A stretch of DNA of 64,000 nt from [Bacteroides] pectinophilus (GTDB lineage: Bacteria > Bacillota > Clostridia > Lachnospirales > Lachnospiraceae), in assembly GCA_025146925.1 (NCBI GenBank), contig CP102260.1, positions 2,469,389 through 2,533,388 on the forward strand. The letters are read 5' to 3'. Below are positions 25,004-34,941 of the stretch, piece after piece. The notes beneath the pieces are model-generated. The model was not told the origin of the DNA and searched no databases. It saw only the letters and a list, made by a program, of their open reading frames with translations. The position numbers and the translations under genes were made by a program. Every line of letters begins with the position of its first letter. Position 1 is the stretch's first letter.

Positions 25004-25022
25004 TTCCAGACACCGTCTGGAA
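25004..25022. terminator. second hairpin between convergent genes
   Basis: TTCCAGAC and GTCTGGAA pair across ACC. TTTTTAA follows on the plus strand; A-rich sequence flanks the other side. It probably closes the plus-strand gene again and may also slow minus-strand transcripts leaving 25026. Confidence 0.7.
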
Positions 25023-25025
25023 TTT

Positions 25026-26729
25026 TTAATATGCCGGAATACCGTATCCATAGATATTGCTGCTTCCGACTGCGTACTGTCTTTGCTTGCAGGCGTCGCC
25101 TGAGTTGCCCTCTACGGTATAAACTGTGCCATTCTCACACTTCTCTACGATACCAACGTGGTCTGTTGTACCGTCGCCTTCCCAATCAAAGAAGATAATA
25201 TCTCCTACCTTTGGTTCATAAGTGCGGTCTTGCCATTTTCCATTTGACTTAAACCAGTTTGCACCATCCACGCAACCTGCAAATTTCGGAACAAGTCCGC
25301 TTTCAATATACCCGCATTGGTCAGCACACCAAGATACGAAGCAGGCACACCATTCCACTCGACTATTAAAGCCGTACCAGCTCCAGTAAGGTTGTCCGCC
25401 CTGATTGCCTAGCTGTGTCAAGGCAACCTCAACAATCGCCTGATTACCTCCGGCAGTAAAGGCTCGCCCATACGGATAGTATCTCAAAACGTGAGCCGGA
25501 TATTGGGTATCTCCATAACTGTCCCAACCAAGCCTTTGTGCCTGCTGAGTGGAAAACTCCACTGCATTGGCATAAGAATAACCGCCATACTTTGTTTTTG
25601 CCCAAGAAATATACCCATTACCGAAGTTGTAGCCTTGCAAGGCAAGTTTGATATGCTCCATATCTATCGGACTTTCCACTTCTGCCGAAGTAAGAGCCGC
25701 TTTCAATTCCTGAACTCCACACTGGATAGAATATTCAGGGTCTTTAATTCCATTAGGTTCGTGCGGATACCTTGTATTGAAACTTCCCTCTGCTGCCTGC
25801 ATAGGGTCAAGTCCTCTGCCACCGCTTTCCTGCATCATAACCGCCTTGATAAGTTCCACATACTCAGGAATGCCGTACTCTTTGGCATACTTCTGTATGA
25901 TGGGTTCATAGGCTTCTACCTCTGCACTTACCGGAGTATAGGAATTACTGTCACTTCCTCCTCCAAACATTGCTACGGCAGCACCAAACAGCACGACAAT
26001 CATAATAATCAGAACCGCTATCCAACCGCCTGCGGCGATTGCTGCTACAAGTGCTTTTGTCCCTGCAATAATCGCTTTGACTGTCGCAACAGTAGCTTTC
26101 GCTGTGGCTTTAACGGTATCTGCTGTGGCTTTCGCCGCTTTCTTTGCCGTCTGAGCCGCTTTCTGTGTTGCTTTGGCTGTTGTTTTTGCTGTTTTCTGTG
26201 CTATAATGGCAGCTTCTTTGGTGGTCTTAATAGAAGTCTTTGCCGTTTGTTCTGCGGTCTTGACCGACCTTTGAACAGTATTGGTTGCACCTTTCGATAC
26301 GGTCTTGACTGTCGTATTTCCTGCCGACCTTGCAGACTGTTTAATTGTTTTCTCCGTACGCTCCAGAGTTCGGATGCTCTGTTTTCCGACAGGATTGACC
26401 GATTGTTTCTGAAGCTGTTTCTCTGCACGCTTGGTCTTGAAATTCTCAATTCCCGTTTTGGCTTTCTGATAATTCTGCCTTGTTTCACGCACACCCCATC
26501 TGCCGACTTTATCCGCACGGTATGCAGTTTCGTGAACAGCCCTATCCGCTGCCGCTTCGATTTTATCGGAAGCATATTCCTCTGCGGAATTTTCCGAAGC
26601 ATTGGTGGAATGTTCTGCCTTATCTTTCGTCATCACATAGGCTTTCTTCATTCGCTCCGTGGCAACTGCTGCCTTATTTATGGTCTTGATTGTACCTTTG
26701 CTTGTATCTCTTGTTTTTATATCAGCCAT
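25026..26729 (-). CDS. conjugation cell-wall hydrolase (CD1108 type, lysozyme-like plus CHAP/NlpC domains)
   Basis: A 567-residue protein. Residues 1-215 are a repetitive Lys/Ala/Thr-rich region (K-A-T-A-K-T-like repeats). A transmembrane helix lies near 235-258 ([20 protein letters not shown]). A lysozyme-like transglycosylase domain follows (about 280-400), with the catalytic Glu in [17 protein letters not shown]. The C-terminal CHAP peptidase domain (about 430-567) has the Cys in [16 protein letters not shown] and the His in DHVGIVEKC. In Tn1549-type elements this protein opens peptidoglycan for the transfer channel. Start behind GAAAGGAGGAAACCG. It looks intact, but the secretion system it served is mostly missing. 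Confidence 0.85.
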   Translation of the reverse strand: MADIKTRDTSKGTIKTINKAAVATERMKKAYVMTKDKAEHSTNASENSAEEYASDKIEAAADRAVHETAYRADKVGRWGVRETRQNYQKAKTGIENFKTKRAEKQLQKQSVNPVGKQSIRTLERTEKTIKQSARSAGNTTVKTVSKGATNTVQRSVKTAEQTAKTSIKTTKEAAIIAQKTAKTTAKATQKAAQTAKKAAKATADTVKATAKATVATVKAIIAGTKALVAAIAAGGWIAVLIIMIVVLFGAAVAMFGGGSDSNSYTPVSAEVEAYEPIIQKYAKEYGIPEYVELIKAVMMQESGGRGLDPMQAAEGSFNTRYPHEPNGIKDPEYSIQCGVQELKAALTSAEVESPIDMEHIKLALQGYNFGNGYISWAKTKYGGYSYANAVEFSTQQAQRLGWDSYGDTQYPAHVLRYYPYGRAFTAGGNQAIVEVALTQLGNQGGQPYWSWYGFNSRVEWCACFVSWCADQCGYIESGLVPKFAGCVDGANWFKSNGKWQDRTYEPKVGDIIFFDWEGDGTTDHVGIVEKCENGTVYTVEGNSGDACKQRQYAVGSSNIYGYGIPAY

Positions 26730-26768
26730 CGGTTTCCTCCTTTCTCGAAAAATAATAGAGAGTGGGGT

Positions 26769-27536
26769 TTAATCCACTCTCTTAGCGACAACAACAAGCC
26801 TGCCATTGTTTCTTGAATATTCACAAGTAGAAAGAGAAATAAGCTTGTCGCCATACTCTGCCGATACTCCGGTATCATACAGAGAAAGTTCCTTGCACTT
26901 GGCAACATACGCATCAAACTCTGCCGCATTTTCTGCGTCCGTAAACTCATAATACTTAAAGCTGTCAGAGCTGTTTGTATAAACAACCGTCTTAAAGACT
27001 GCAATCACTTCATACTGGTGTCTGTCCGTCAGTGTATCAAAGGTAATCATCTTATGACCTTCCCAAAAGCTCTTGTTTCTGTACTTCATCAGTCCCGTAA
27101 ACATAGAACCGTCATTCATGTGGTGTCCGTAAATAATGATGTTATCTGAAGGTTTCTGCACATCACAATTTTCCTGCACATATGGACAGCCATAAGCGGA
27201 ATAGGTCTTATCAAACTTGTGCTTCAGGTAAAAGTTCGGCTCATTTACAGACTGCACGACCGGATAGTTGATATTGGTATCCTCAACCTTTATCCAACCC
27301 ACCATATCCTCATTCTGCCGATAGAGTTCAAGATATTCCGCAAGATAGTCCTTATCTTCCGAAAACGTCACTCCCTCATTTTCCTTTGGCGGCTCGTCCT
27401 CCACAATCTCCGCAAGGTTATCATAGACTTCATTCTGCTTGGCAGAGTCAATGTGATTACGGATAATAAAGAAGGTGCTTACAGACAACACTACCGTAAA
27501 CACCATCGCAATAATAATATAGATTTTTCTGCTCAT
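26769..27536 (-). CDS. srtB: class B sortase
   Basis: A 255-residue membrane-anchored transpeptidase. The N-terminal membrane helix is at residues 5-25. The catalytic His is in NIIIYGHHMNDGSMF, the Cys in ISLSTCEYSRN, and the Arg in NNGRLVVVAKR. It covalently attaches surface proteins or pilins. It is part of the standard gene order of CD1108-type conjugative elements, between the hydrolase gene and a DUF6075 gene, where it is thought to anchor adhesins of the element. No protein with a clear sortase signal was found in the window, so its substrate may have been lost. Confidence 0.9.
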   Translation of the reverse strand: MSRKIYIIIAMVFTVVLSVSTFFIIRNHIDSAKQNEVYDNLAEIVEDEPPKENEGVTFSEDKDYLAEYLELYRQNEDMVGWIKVEDTNINYPVVQSVNEPNFYLKHKFDKTYSAYGCPYVQENCDVQKPSDNIIIYGHHMNDGSMFTGLMKYRNKSFWEGHKMITFDTLTDRHQYEVIAVFKTVVYTNSSDSFKYYEFTDAENAAEFDAYVAKCKELSLYDTGVSAEYGDKLISLSTCEYSRNNGRLVVVAKRVD

Positions 27537-27542
27537 TTTCTC

Positions 27543-27944
27543 TTACCTTTCCATATCGTTTCTCTTAGGTGGAGTCAAATCTCTGCAATACTCCGGATAC
27601 CTCAACTTGATACCCTCCATGAAATACGGAGCATATCCACAACAGAACAGTTCCTCCGGTGTATAGAGATTTTCCCTGCCTTCTTCCGTAAATCCATTCC
27701 AGAGATTAAAGGCAAGGTGGCAGACCTTGACTGTGCCACTGGTCTGCCAACCGCCATGCATACCTTCCGGTATGATACAGTCCCTCTTGAAATCAAACAT
27801 CTTTCCGATATTCATTCTCGTTTCTTCTGAAATACCCATCACATAGAAAAATGCTCTGTGATAGCAGTCGTTGACTTTGCACTTATCCAAATTTTCTAAT
27901 ACAAAATCTCTGTGTGCAGCATTACGAAATTGAATTTTAGACAT
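27543..27944 (-). CDS. DUF6075 family protein
   Basis: A 133-residue protein with the pattern FRNAAHRDFVLENLDKCKVN, DCYHRAFFYVMGIS and HLAFNLWNGF, which I recognise as DUF6075 from conjugative elements of Clostridia. It has no signal peptide and no known enzyme motif. It is co-transcribed with the sortase gene (6 bases apart). Its role in transfer is unknown; its position and conservation suggest an accessory protein. Confidence 0.75.
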   Translation of the reverse strand: MSKIQFRNAAHRDFVLENLDKCKVNDCYHRAFFYVMGISEETRMNIGKMFDFKRDCIIPEGMHGGWQTSGTVKVCHLAFNLWNGFTEEGRENLYTPEELFCCGYAPYFMEGIKLRYPEYCRDLTPPKRNDMER

Positions 27945-27957
27945 TGTAAATCCCTCC

Positions 27958-28248
27958 TTACGCTTCGCCCGGCTTGGTCGTCATCAGTTTATAAAGTTTC
28001 GTGTTCTTAGGGAATTTGTTTGCAAACGGTACAAGCGAGCTTCCCACCTTGATAAGTCCGTGTCCTGCTTCCACATTCGTGATATAAGACATCTGAAGGT
28101 CGGAAATATTCAGAAGTTTTGCAAGCTCAAGCCTGTCTGTGGAAGCCTGATTCAGCATAATGATAAACTCTGAGTTTGCAAGCATTGTTCTTGCTGTGTG
28201 GCTCTGCAAAAGGTCATCGACGTTCTGGGTAATTCCGCTTGCGTATGC
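27958..28248 (-). pseudogene. C-terminal remnant of a VirB4-type conjugation ATPase
   Basis: Only about 96 residues remain: ASGITQNVDDLLQSHTARTM, then ANSEFIIMLNQASTDRLELA, SYITNVEAGHGLI and FPKNTKLYKLMTTKPGEA. This is the characteristic end of VirB4/TraE ATPases of Tn1549-type elements, which are normally around 800 residues long. In this frame a TGA lies immediately upstream. The coding sequence just before belongs to the relaxase in another frame, so a deletion joined the relaxase gene to this fragment near 28246. Confidence 0.85.
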
Positions 28249-29567
28249 TCAAGATTTTCTTCCATAACCTTTGACCTCTCCGCAATATCCTCGCAGAGTT
28301 TTACTTCCCGTCGGAGTTTTTTCAATTCTCCATTGATAGAAGCGATTTCATCTTTTGCCGTCTGAAGCTGACCATCATCAATATTTGTTCTTATCTTTTT
28401 TCGGAGATGTGTTCTTCCGGCAATCAGATTTTTCATCTGCTCCTCTAAGGAAGTCTTATATGAAAAAAGCTGTTCGTCCGTGGAAATATTTTCTCGTCCG
28501 AGCAGCCTTACTTCATCAGTAATCTTATCGAGCTTCATCAAATCATCTTTCAAAAGATAATGAAGCCTTGCGTTATTCTGTTTCTTATACTTGGGCAGAT
28601 AACCAAGTCTGTAACAGTAATACAGATACAGTCCATAAAGCCCGCCTTTCTTTTTCAGCTTCTGCCCTCTGGTCTGCATACGGTACTGTCTTGGTTTATA
28701 AGTCGCCCTCTGGAACGGCTCAATCTCTGCCCATCTGTCACGATTTTCTTTGATACGCTCTACAATCCGGTCATTGGTATAATCTGCTCCGAGATTTTTC
28801 AGTCGTATCGGCTTATCGTATCCCTTTGGAATGACCGTCCAGTATTTTCGGCTTGGACTCAGGTTATAGGCATATCCCATTTCCTTGAGAGCAAACTGAA
28901 ATTCTTTCAAGGTCTTGCTGTGGTCGATAGCATAATCAATGGCTTCCTTTGCAACCGAGTAGCGTGTCGGCATACCTGCTTTTTCTTTCATCGTCAGATA
29001 ATCTGACTGCTTACTGCGGTTCGGATTCGGGTCATAGTAAAGTCCATACTTCTCACAAATCCTGTCTGCAACTTTTCGGAATTTGAACCACGCCTTTTCC
29101 TCTCCCCATAAATGTTTCCCATCGACGAAAGAAATAGAGTTGATGACAAAATGGCAATGCAGGTGCTTTGTGTTCAGGTGGGTTGTCACAACGACCTGAA
29201 ATCTTTTCCCCCACACTTCATTTGCAAATTCCATTCCGATTTTCTGTGCCATCTCAGGAGATATATCTGTTTCCTTGAAACTCAAATATCCGTGATAGGC
29301 TTGGATACCGTCTGTCTTTTGGTACTGCTCCTTAACCGTTATGAACTGGTCACGGGCAATCGCTACATTACAGTTGATACCCTCAACATAGAACTCACGC
29401 TCTGTTTTTTCCTCGTCCTTTGCATAAGCAATAACATCTGCAAGAGCCTGATACTGTTCCGGCGAAAACTCCCTTTTGATTTTTGCAGAAGTCTTTTCGG
29501 GATTGGTCGCATAGTCAATGACCTGACCGAGCCTTTCTGTTACCGACCACAACTTTGTTACTGCCAT
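28152..29567 (-). CDS. conjugative relaxase (MobP type), C-terminally truncated by a deletion
   Basis: A 471-residue frame. Residues 1-440 or so are a relaxase of the Tn1549/CD1108 family. The N-terminal domain holds the metal-binding motif NTKHLHCHFVINSISF and a helical part with YPKYKK-like linker sequence. The C-terminus is a coiled coil (LEEQMKNLIAGRTHLRKKIR). After EENLEHTQ the protein reads out of frame into the VirB4 remnant (AELPRTSMTFC) and stops, so its native C-terminus is gone. The catalytic part seems intact. MobC is encoded directly upstream with a 10-base overlap. Without a coupling protein in cis it could act only with helper functions. Confidence 0.85.
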   Translation of the reverse strand: MAVTKLWSVTERLGQVIDYATNPEKTSAKIKREFSPEQYQALADVIAYAKDEEKTEREFYVEGINCNVAIARDQFITVKEQYQKTDGIQAYHGYLSFKETDISPEMAQKIGMEFANEVWGKRFQVVVTTHLNTKHLHCHFVINSISFVDGKHLWGEEKAWFKFRKVADRICEKYGLYYDPNPNRSKQSDYLTMKEKAGMPTRYSVAKEAIDYAIDHSKTLKEFQFALKEMGYAYNLSPSRKYWTVIPKGYDKPIRLKNLGADYTNDRIVERIKENRDRWAEIEPFQRATYKPRQYRMQTRGQKLKKKGGLYGLYLYYCYRLGYLPKYKKQNNARLHYLLKDDLMKLDKITDEVRLLGRENISTDEQLFSYKTSLEEQMKNLIAGRTHLRKKIRTNIDDGQLQTAKDEIASINGELKKLRREVKLCEDIAERSKVMEENLEHTQAELPRTSMTFCRATQQEQCLQTQSLSLC

Positions 29568-29899
29568 TTCATTTCGCTCTGATTTGGACGAAGATATGTC
29601 CTCTCAATCTCTGACTGGAACTTATTCCACTTCGCAGCTTCATTCTTCAGCATAGGTGCGTCAATGAAACCGAGTGTATTTGCTTTGGCAGCAAGCTGAT
29701 TGATGTTATTACCGATAGAGGAAAGTTCCCTCATCACATCATAGAAGCGGTCATCGGGTTTCTCTTTCGGCTCGTAACCTCTGATAAGTAAACGGATAAG
29801 TCCGGCTTCGGAAAGACAAGCCTTCTTTGCCTTTGCTGCCAAGTCCTGTGCTTCCTTGCGGTTAAAGCGTACAATCTTCTGAATGTTTCTCTTTCTCAT
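29558..29899 (-). CDS. mobC: MobC-like relaxosome protein
   Basis: A 113-residue protein with a basic N-terminus (MRKRNIQKIVRFNRKEAQDL) resembling a ribbon-helix-helix DNA-binding arm. The conserved MobC signature ELSSIGNNINQLAAKANTLG sits near residues 60-80. MobC proteins bind oriT and help the relaxase melt and nick it. Its last codons overlap the start of the relaxase gene, as usual for this family. It appears intact. Confidence 0.85.
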   Translation of the reverse strand: MRKRNIQKIVRFNRKEAQDLAAKAKKACLSEAGLIRLLIRGYEPKEKPDDRFYDVMRELSSIGNNINQLAAKANTLGFIDAPMLKNEAAKWNKFQSEIERTYLRPNQSEMKWQ

Positions 29900-30020
29900 A
29901 ATCGGTATCTTCCTTTCTCTTTACTTTGCAATCTTTGTTAATCTGGAATAAGCACATCATCGTAACGCCAAGACAACTGCCGAGCAGTGTTCCAGCGGCG
30001 ATAAGTAATAACTCTCTCAA
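29862..30020 (-). CDS. DUF3789-like small membrane protein
   Basis: A 52-residue protein with one hydrophobic helix ending in GVTMMCLFQINKD, the pattern I recall for DUF3789 of conjugative elements. I choose a TTG start at 30020 because AAAGGAG lies eight bases upstream; longer in-frame starts have no such site. It overlaps the start of mobC by 38 bases. Role unknown. Confidence 0.65.
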   Translation of the reverse strand: MRELLLIAAGTLLGSCLGVTMMCLFQINKDCKVKRKEDTDYEKEKHSEDCTL

Positions 30021-30046
30021 ATCAAGTTCTCCTTTCTCACGGGGTA

Positions 30047-30063
30047 TTAGGGGCAACCCCTAA
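30047..30063. other. short hairpin before the DUF3789-like gene
   Basis: TTAGGGG and CCCCTAA pair across CAA. It sits 27-43 bases upstream of the TTG start and partly faces the ribosome binding site region. It may affect expression; no T-tract follows. The rest of 30064-30155 shows nothing. Confidence 0.5.
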
Positions 30064-30155
30064 CGAGCCTTTTACCGTTTGGGAAACTGTGTTTATCCAA
30101 ATGGTCTGCTCGCTAAGATTAAACATCTCCTCTGGGTTGCCCCGTTCTCAGGCTA

Positions 30156-30575
30156 CTATCTCTCATAATCCTTTGATTTCGGCTTAAAAGGTTCAGCCAC
30201 GATATTGGCGCCCACTTCCTTAGAAAAGCGTTCAGGATACTTGAACTGTTCCTTATACTTCTTCATCATATCGTCCGGCAAGCTCTGAAAGCTCTCACTC
30301 TCAGGCGGTGCATAACAGATAAAGAACTTGCCGCAGATAATATCAACCATCTCTTTCTTATCGTTGTCCTGCACATAAACAGCACGATTAAGCGGAAGTC
30401 CTCTCATCTTTCCTTCCTCATTACAGATGATTGCAACGTCATCATCAAAGGGCATATATTCCTCAATATCCCCGCCGACAACCTCCTGCATTGCTTCCAG
30501 ACTGTCGTCGATTACAATTTCCTTCGGGTACTTTTCCGGTTCTACCAAGAGAACTTTAATCTTTGTATCATTCAT
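30156..30575 (-). CDS. DUF3846 family protein
   Basis: A 139-residue acidic protein. It starts IKVLLVEPEKYPKEIVID and continues with LEAMQEVVGG and PLNRAVY, the pattern I know as DUF3846 from Tn1549-type elements. It may mimic DNA or resist host restriction, as suggested for similar acidic element proteins, but no activity is known to me. Its start overlaps the end of the toprim gene by 4 bases, so the two are translationally coupled. Confidence 0.78.
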   Translation of the reverse strand: MNDTKIKVLLVEPEKYPKEIVIDDSLEAMQEVVGGDIEEYMPFDDDVAIICNEEGKMRGLPLNRAVYVQDNDKKEMVDIICGKFFICYAPPESESFQSLPDDMMKKYKEQFKYPERFSKEVGANIVAEPFKPKSKDYER

Positions 30576-31534
30576 CGTTCTTCATTCCTTTCGTGTGTTT
30601 TTTTATTGTAAATTCCCATCCGCATACAAAGAAAATCGTTGAAGTCCTTACCTGCTTTTGGTGGCTCATCAACGATTTCATACTTATCCGGCAGAATAGT
30701 TTTTAAGGTCTGTGCTGCCTTTCTGCCCGCTATATCATTGTCAAAATGGATACGGATTTTCCTGACAGATGGGTTACTGCCAAGATACTTTTCCAGTGCA
30801 ATCGGCACTTTACTGTCCTCAATTTTCTTTGCCGGAGAATACACCCCGGACAGCGAAACAAAGCTTATTTCTTTCCAGTCCTGCCCGTTCAGTTTTGCAA
30901 GCGTGGCATAGGATAACAAGTCAATGGCACACTCAAAGAGGTGTACTTCCTCCAAATTTTCCTTACCAAGCCGAAAAGAATAATCTTTTTTACTGCCACT
31001 GCAATCGCCCATAATCCTACGCTTATTCGTGGAACGGTAGGCTGCATATTTCGGTTCTTTCTTCTCGTCATAGCCTACAAATACAACATTGTGATACGGC
31101 AGGCTCTCAAAGATAAGGTCATTAGAGATACAGTAATTGATGATTTCAAAATCTATTCCTCTCCCGAAAAGATACTCTGTAATCACTCTGTTGGAAGCAC
31201 ATTTTTCAGGGAGAAGAAGCGGTTTATTTTCCTCTTTTGGCTGTGGCTTTTCATAGACCGGAGCCTGAATCGCTGTGTGTCCGATAATGGTTTCCACTGC
31301 TTCAAGGAAGCTGTAACCTTTGACCTTAATCAGATAATCCAAGGCACTCCTGCCGCCAATTCCTCTCGACCACCATATCCATTTCCCGTTTGAAATTTTC
31401 AAACTGTCGTGGGTTCTGGTGCAATAGGTATTACCTGAAAACTTAACCAGCTCATACGGTTCATAATTTTTCAGGTAGGTTAATAAGTCCATCTGCTTCG
31501 CCTGAATGATTAACTCAGGTGCGATAAAAGGCAT
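30572..31534 (-). CDS. DUF3991 and toprim domain protein
   Basis: A 320-residue protein. The N-terminal 70 residues (MDLLTYLKNYEPYELVKFSG, WIWWSRGIGGRSALDYL) form the DUF3991 zinc-free primase-like region. The C-terminal part carries a toprim fold: EVHLFECAIDLLSYATLAKL as the acidic motif, then RKIRIHFDNDIAGRKAAQ with the conserved D-x-D. Toprim proteins of this type are thought to prime or process the transferred strand in conjugative elements. I favour the ATG at 31534, preceded by GGCGGTGG; a GTG nine bases upstream is possible. Confidence 0.8.
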   Translation of the reverse strand: MPFIAPELIIQAKQMDLLTYLKNYEPYELVKFSGNTYCTRTHDSLKISNGKWIWWSRGIGGRSALDYLIKVKGYSFLEAVETIIGHTAIQAPVYEKPQPKEENKPLLLPEKCASNRVITEYLFGRGIDFEIINYCISNDLIFESLPYHNVVFVGYDEKKEPKYAAYRSTNKRRIMGDCSGSKKDYSFRLGKENLEEVHLFECAIDLLSYATLAKLNGQDWKEISFVSLSGVYSPAKKIEDSKVPIALEKYLGSNPSVRKIRIHFDNDIAGRKAAQTLKTILPDKYEIVDEPPKAGKDFNDFLCMRMGIYNKKTHERNEER

Positions 31535-31554
31535 ATCGACCACCGCCTTTCAGT

Positions 31555-34500
31555 TTATCTCTCATACGATTTCTCCTTTCTGCCGCCGACTGCTTCGCCC
31601 TCATCAGGCTCTCCGCCGACAATCTCATTTTCCTTTTTATCCATATTGAGCAGGATATTCAGCTCATCAAGTCGGGCAGTTTTTGCCCTCAATTCTTCCT
31701 CCTTTGCAAACGGCTTTTCGATTTCCTGCTTCGCTGTTTCAAACTGCTTTTCCGTATTTTCAAGACTGTTTTTCGTATCAGCAAGTGCTTCCTCAAAGCG
31801 TTCAATACCGTTATCTATTCTCACGATATTACCGTGAGCGTCGTCGCCAAGCGGTACATCTCTGCTTGTTTCGCCTTTTAATTTCACAACATAATTACGC
31901 TGCACCGTATCAAAATACAGTTCCATTTGAAAGCCACGGTACTCGCCAAGTGGTATCGCATCGGGACTATTCATTGACTTGCAGGCATTGATGATTGCCT
32001 GACCTGCTTCGGCTTTTTCGGAATAAGAAACACCCGATACCATCATTCCAAGCGGCTGCTCGTCTGTCGGTTTCGGGTGTAATTTTGCTGTTTCAACATC
32101 TTTGGTAAGTCCCTCTACACGGGATTTCAAGTAAGCAATCTGCTGTGGGTAGAACTTGATGACCTTATCCTCCAGTCCGTATTTCTCCGATAAGAAATTG
32201 GATTTTAACATCTTCAGCTTCTGCACCTGAATGTCTAAGTCCATCTTTTCTTTGATATATGGATTACCTGTTGCAAGCATTTTTATCTCCGCATAGGACA
32301 GTGCAGTTTCATCAATATCCTCTGCCGACCTGACCGGAGATTTGCTCGTCATAATCTGACTTGCGAACTTCTGCTTACCTTCCACAAGCTGATAGAGGTA
32401 TGCATCAAAGGTCTGCTCTGTTACATAGCGGTAAATATCTACCTGCGGATTTTCATTGCCCTGACGGACAATTCTACCGGAACGCTGCTCCAAATCTGAA
32501 GGTCGCCACGGACAATCCACGTCGTGAAGTGCAATAAGTTTGTCTTGCACGTTCGTCCCGGCACCCATCTTCTGAGTAGAGCCAAGAAGCACCCTGACTT
32601 CTCCCTTGCGGGTCTTTTGGAACAGTTCTTTTTTCTTCATATCCGTGTCGGCTTCGTGTATGAACTTCACTTCACTTTCAGGAATACCTCTCTCAATCAG
32701 CTTCTTTCTGATGTCGTTATAGACGGAAAATGTTCCGTCATTCTTCGGCGTGGAAAGGTCACAAAACACAAGCTGTGCAGATTTCTTGTCGGCATTTTCT
32801 TTCCATATCCGATAGATGTTATCAACGCAGGCATTGATTTTACTGCCCTCAAAATCAGGCAGCATGTCGTTTAGCATACGCTGGTCAAGAGCCAGTTTTC
32901 TTCCGTCATTCGTGATTTTCAGCATATTATCTACGCTTGAATCCACACCGCCGCCACGCACCTGCTCGGCTCTCTCTGCAAGGGAAGCAACCATTTCCTT
33001 CTGCATTTCCGACGGCTTTACTGCAATGTTATGGTACTTTGCTTCCGGTACTGGCAGGTTCAACATATCTGCTGTTTTAATGTCCGCTATCTCCTTGAAC
33101 ATCGCCATTAGTTCAGGCAAGTTATAGAATTTTGCGAACCTTGTCTTTGCTCTGTATCCCGTTCCTTCCGGTGTAAGTTCCACTGCTGTAATGGTTTCTC
33201 CGAAAGTGGAAGCCCAGGCATCAAAGTGCTGCAACCCGTTTTTCACAAGCGTGTTGTACTGCAAATATCGCTGTATCGTATAGAGTTCCACCATACTGTT
33301 TGAGATAGGTGTACCCGTTGCGAATACGGTTCCTCGTCCTCCGGTAATCTCGTCAAGGTAACGACACTTCATAAAGAGGTCGGAAGATTTCTGTGCTTCC
33401 GTCTGTGCGATACCACCCACATTACGCATTTTTGTATAAAGATAAAGGTTCTTGTAATAATGGCTTTCATCAACAAAAAGCCTGTCTACACCAAGTTCCT
33501 CAAAGGTTACAACATCATCTTTTTTCGTCTGGTCATTGAGTTTATCAAGTTTCTGCTTGATAGATTTCTTTGACTTTTCAAGCTGCTTTATGGAGAAGTT
33601 TTCCCCTCGATTTCGCTTGAGTTCTGCAATTCCTCCCGTTATCTCCTCAAGCTGCTGTTCTAAGATTGCCCTCTGTCTTTCAATGGACATTGGGATTTTC
33701 TCAAACTGTGAATGTCCGATGATAACTGCGTCATAATCTCCGGTTGCAATCCTGCCACAGAACTTTTTACGGTTCTTGGTTTCAAAATCTTTCTTTGTTG
33801 CGACAAGGATATTCGCCGCCGGATAGAGTTGCAAATACTCAGCCGCCCATTGTTCGGTCAAGTGATTTGGTACAACAAACAGTGACTTGTTACAAAGTCC
33901 AAGCCTTTTCGACTCCTGTGCTGCCGCTACCATTTCAAAAGTTTTTCCTGCTCCGACTGCGTGTGCAAGAAGCGTATTTCCTCCGTAAAGAATATGGGCA
34001 ACCGCATTTTTCTGATGTTCCCTGAGTTCAATTTCAGGGTTCATACCATTGAAGATGATATGACTTCCATCATACTCACGAGGTCTGACGCTATTGAATT
34101 TCTCATTATAGGATTTGCAAAGTCTTTCCCTTCGTTCAGGGTCAGACCATATCCAGTCCTGAAATTCCTGCTTAATCATTTCCTGCTTCGACTGAGCAAT
34201 CGCTGTTTCCTTTTTGTTCAGGACAGCCTTCTTCTTTCCCTCATCATCTTCGATATAATCAAAGATACGCACATCTTTTAAGTTCAGCGTTTCCTCGATA
34301 ATCTTATAGGCATTGATGCGGGAAGTTCCGTAAGTGTTATATGCCCTTACATTTCCTTTGTCATAGGATTTGCCCTCAATATTCCACTCACTCGTAAATG
34401 GGGAGAAGTGAACTTTGATATTCCACTGTGCATAGCGTGGTGTTTCAAGCAAATGAAAGATAAACTCCTGCACATCGTCCGGTGGCAGCCAAGTTGCACC

Positions 34501-34941
34501 AAGTCGCACGGAAATTTCACTTGCAGTCAGGTCTTTCGGTTGCACCTTTTGAAGTGCTTCTACATTGACCTTATAATCTTCCGGATAGAGTTCTGCCGAC
34601 TTCTTTGCAATCCTCAGCTTTTCCCTGACATTACCCGAAAGGTATTCATCAGCCATCAGATACTTCGGTTCGTAAGAATTTCCATACTCATAAAGCGGGT
34701 TTAGGAAGATAACACCCTTTAAGTCCTCAAAGATTTCATTCTCCGATTTACCGGAAAGCTCCATCATATAGTCCATATCAATCGTGGCTTTTTCTCCAAG
34801 AGATACCGCCAACGCTTCGCTTGCCGTATCAACAGAAGTAACCGGAGTATGCGGCTTAATTGTCCTCTTAGAAAACATATCAGCCTTCTTTACCGATGCC
34901 TTTCGTAATCGTAATACCTTTTCCATCGTGGCTCTCATCAA
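31555..34941 (-). pseudogene. SNF2-type helicase half of the large element protein, 5' end deleted
   Basis: A 1128-codon frame with native homology from about 34915 onward (KKADMFSKRTIKPHTPVTSV). It has helicase motifs: ALL-like HAVGAGKTFEMVAAA (Walker A), VDESHYYKN (motif II), VFATGTPISNS, QRSGRIVRQGNE (motif VI). In Tn1549-type elements this is the C-terminal part of a very large protein that also has an adenine-methyltransferase-like domain before it. Here that domain is missing and the upstream half ends out of frame 62 bases into this frame. The first ~20 codons (MMRATMEKVLRLRKAS) are out-of-frame reading, not native protein. Confidence 0.82.

Noticed and set aside
25491-26816. A 441-codon plus-strand frame opposite the cell-wall hydrolase gene
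   Set aside because: It is Cys- and Phe-rich and mirrors the Lys/Ala/Thr repeats of the real minus-strand gene; no ribosome binding site or homology.
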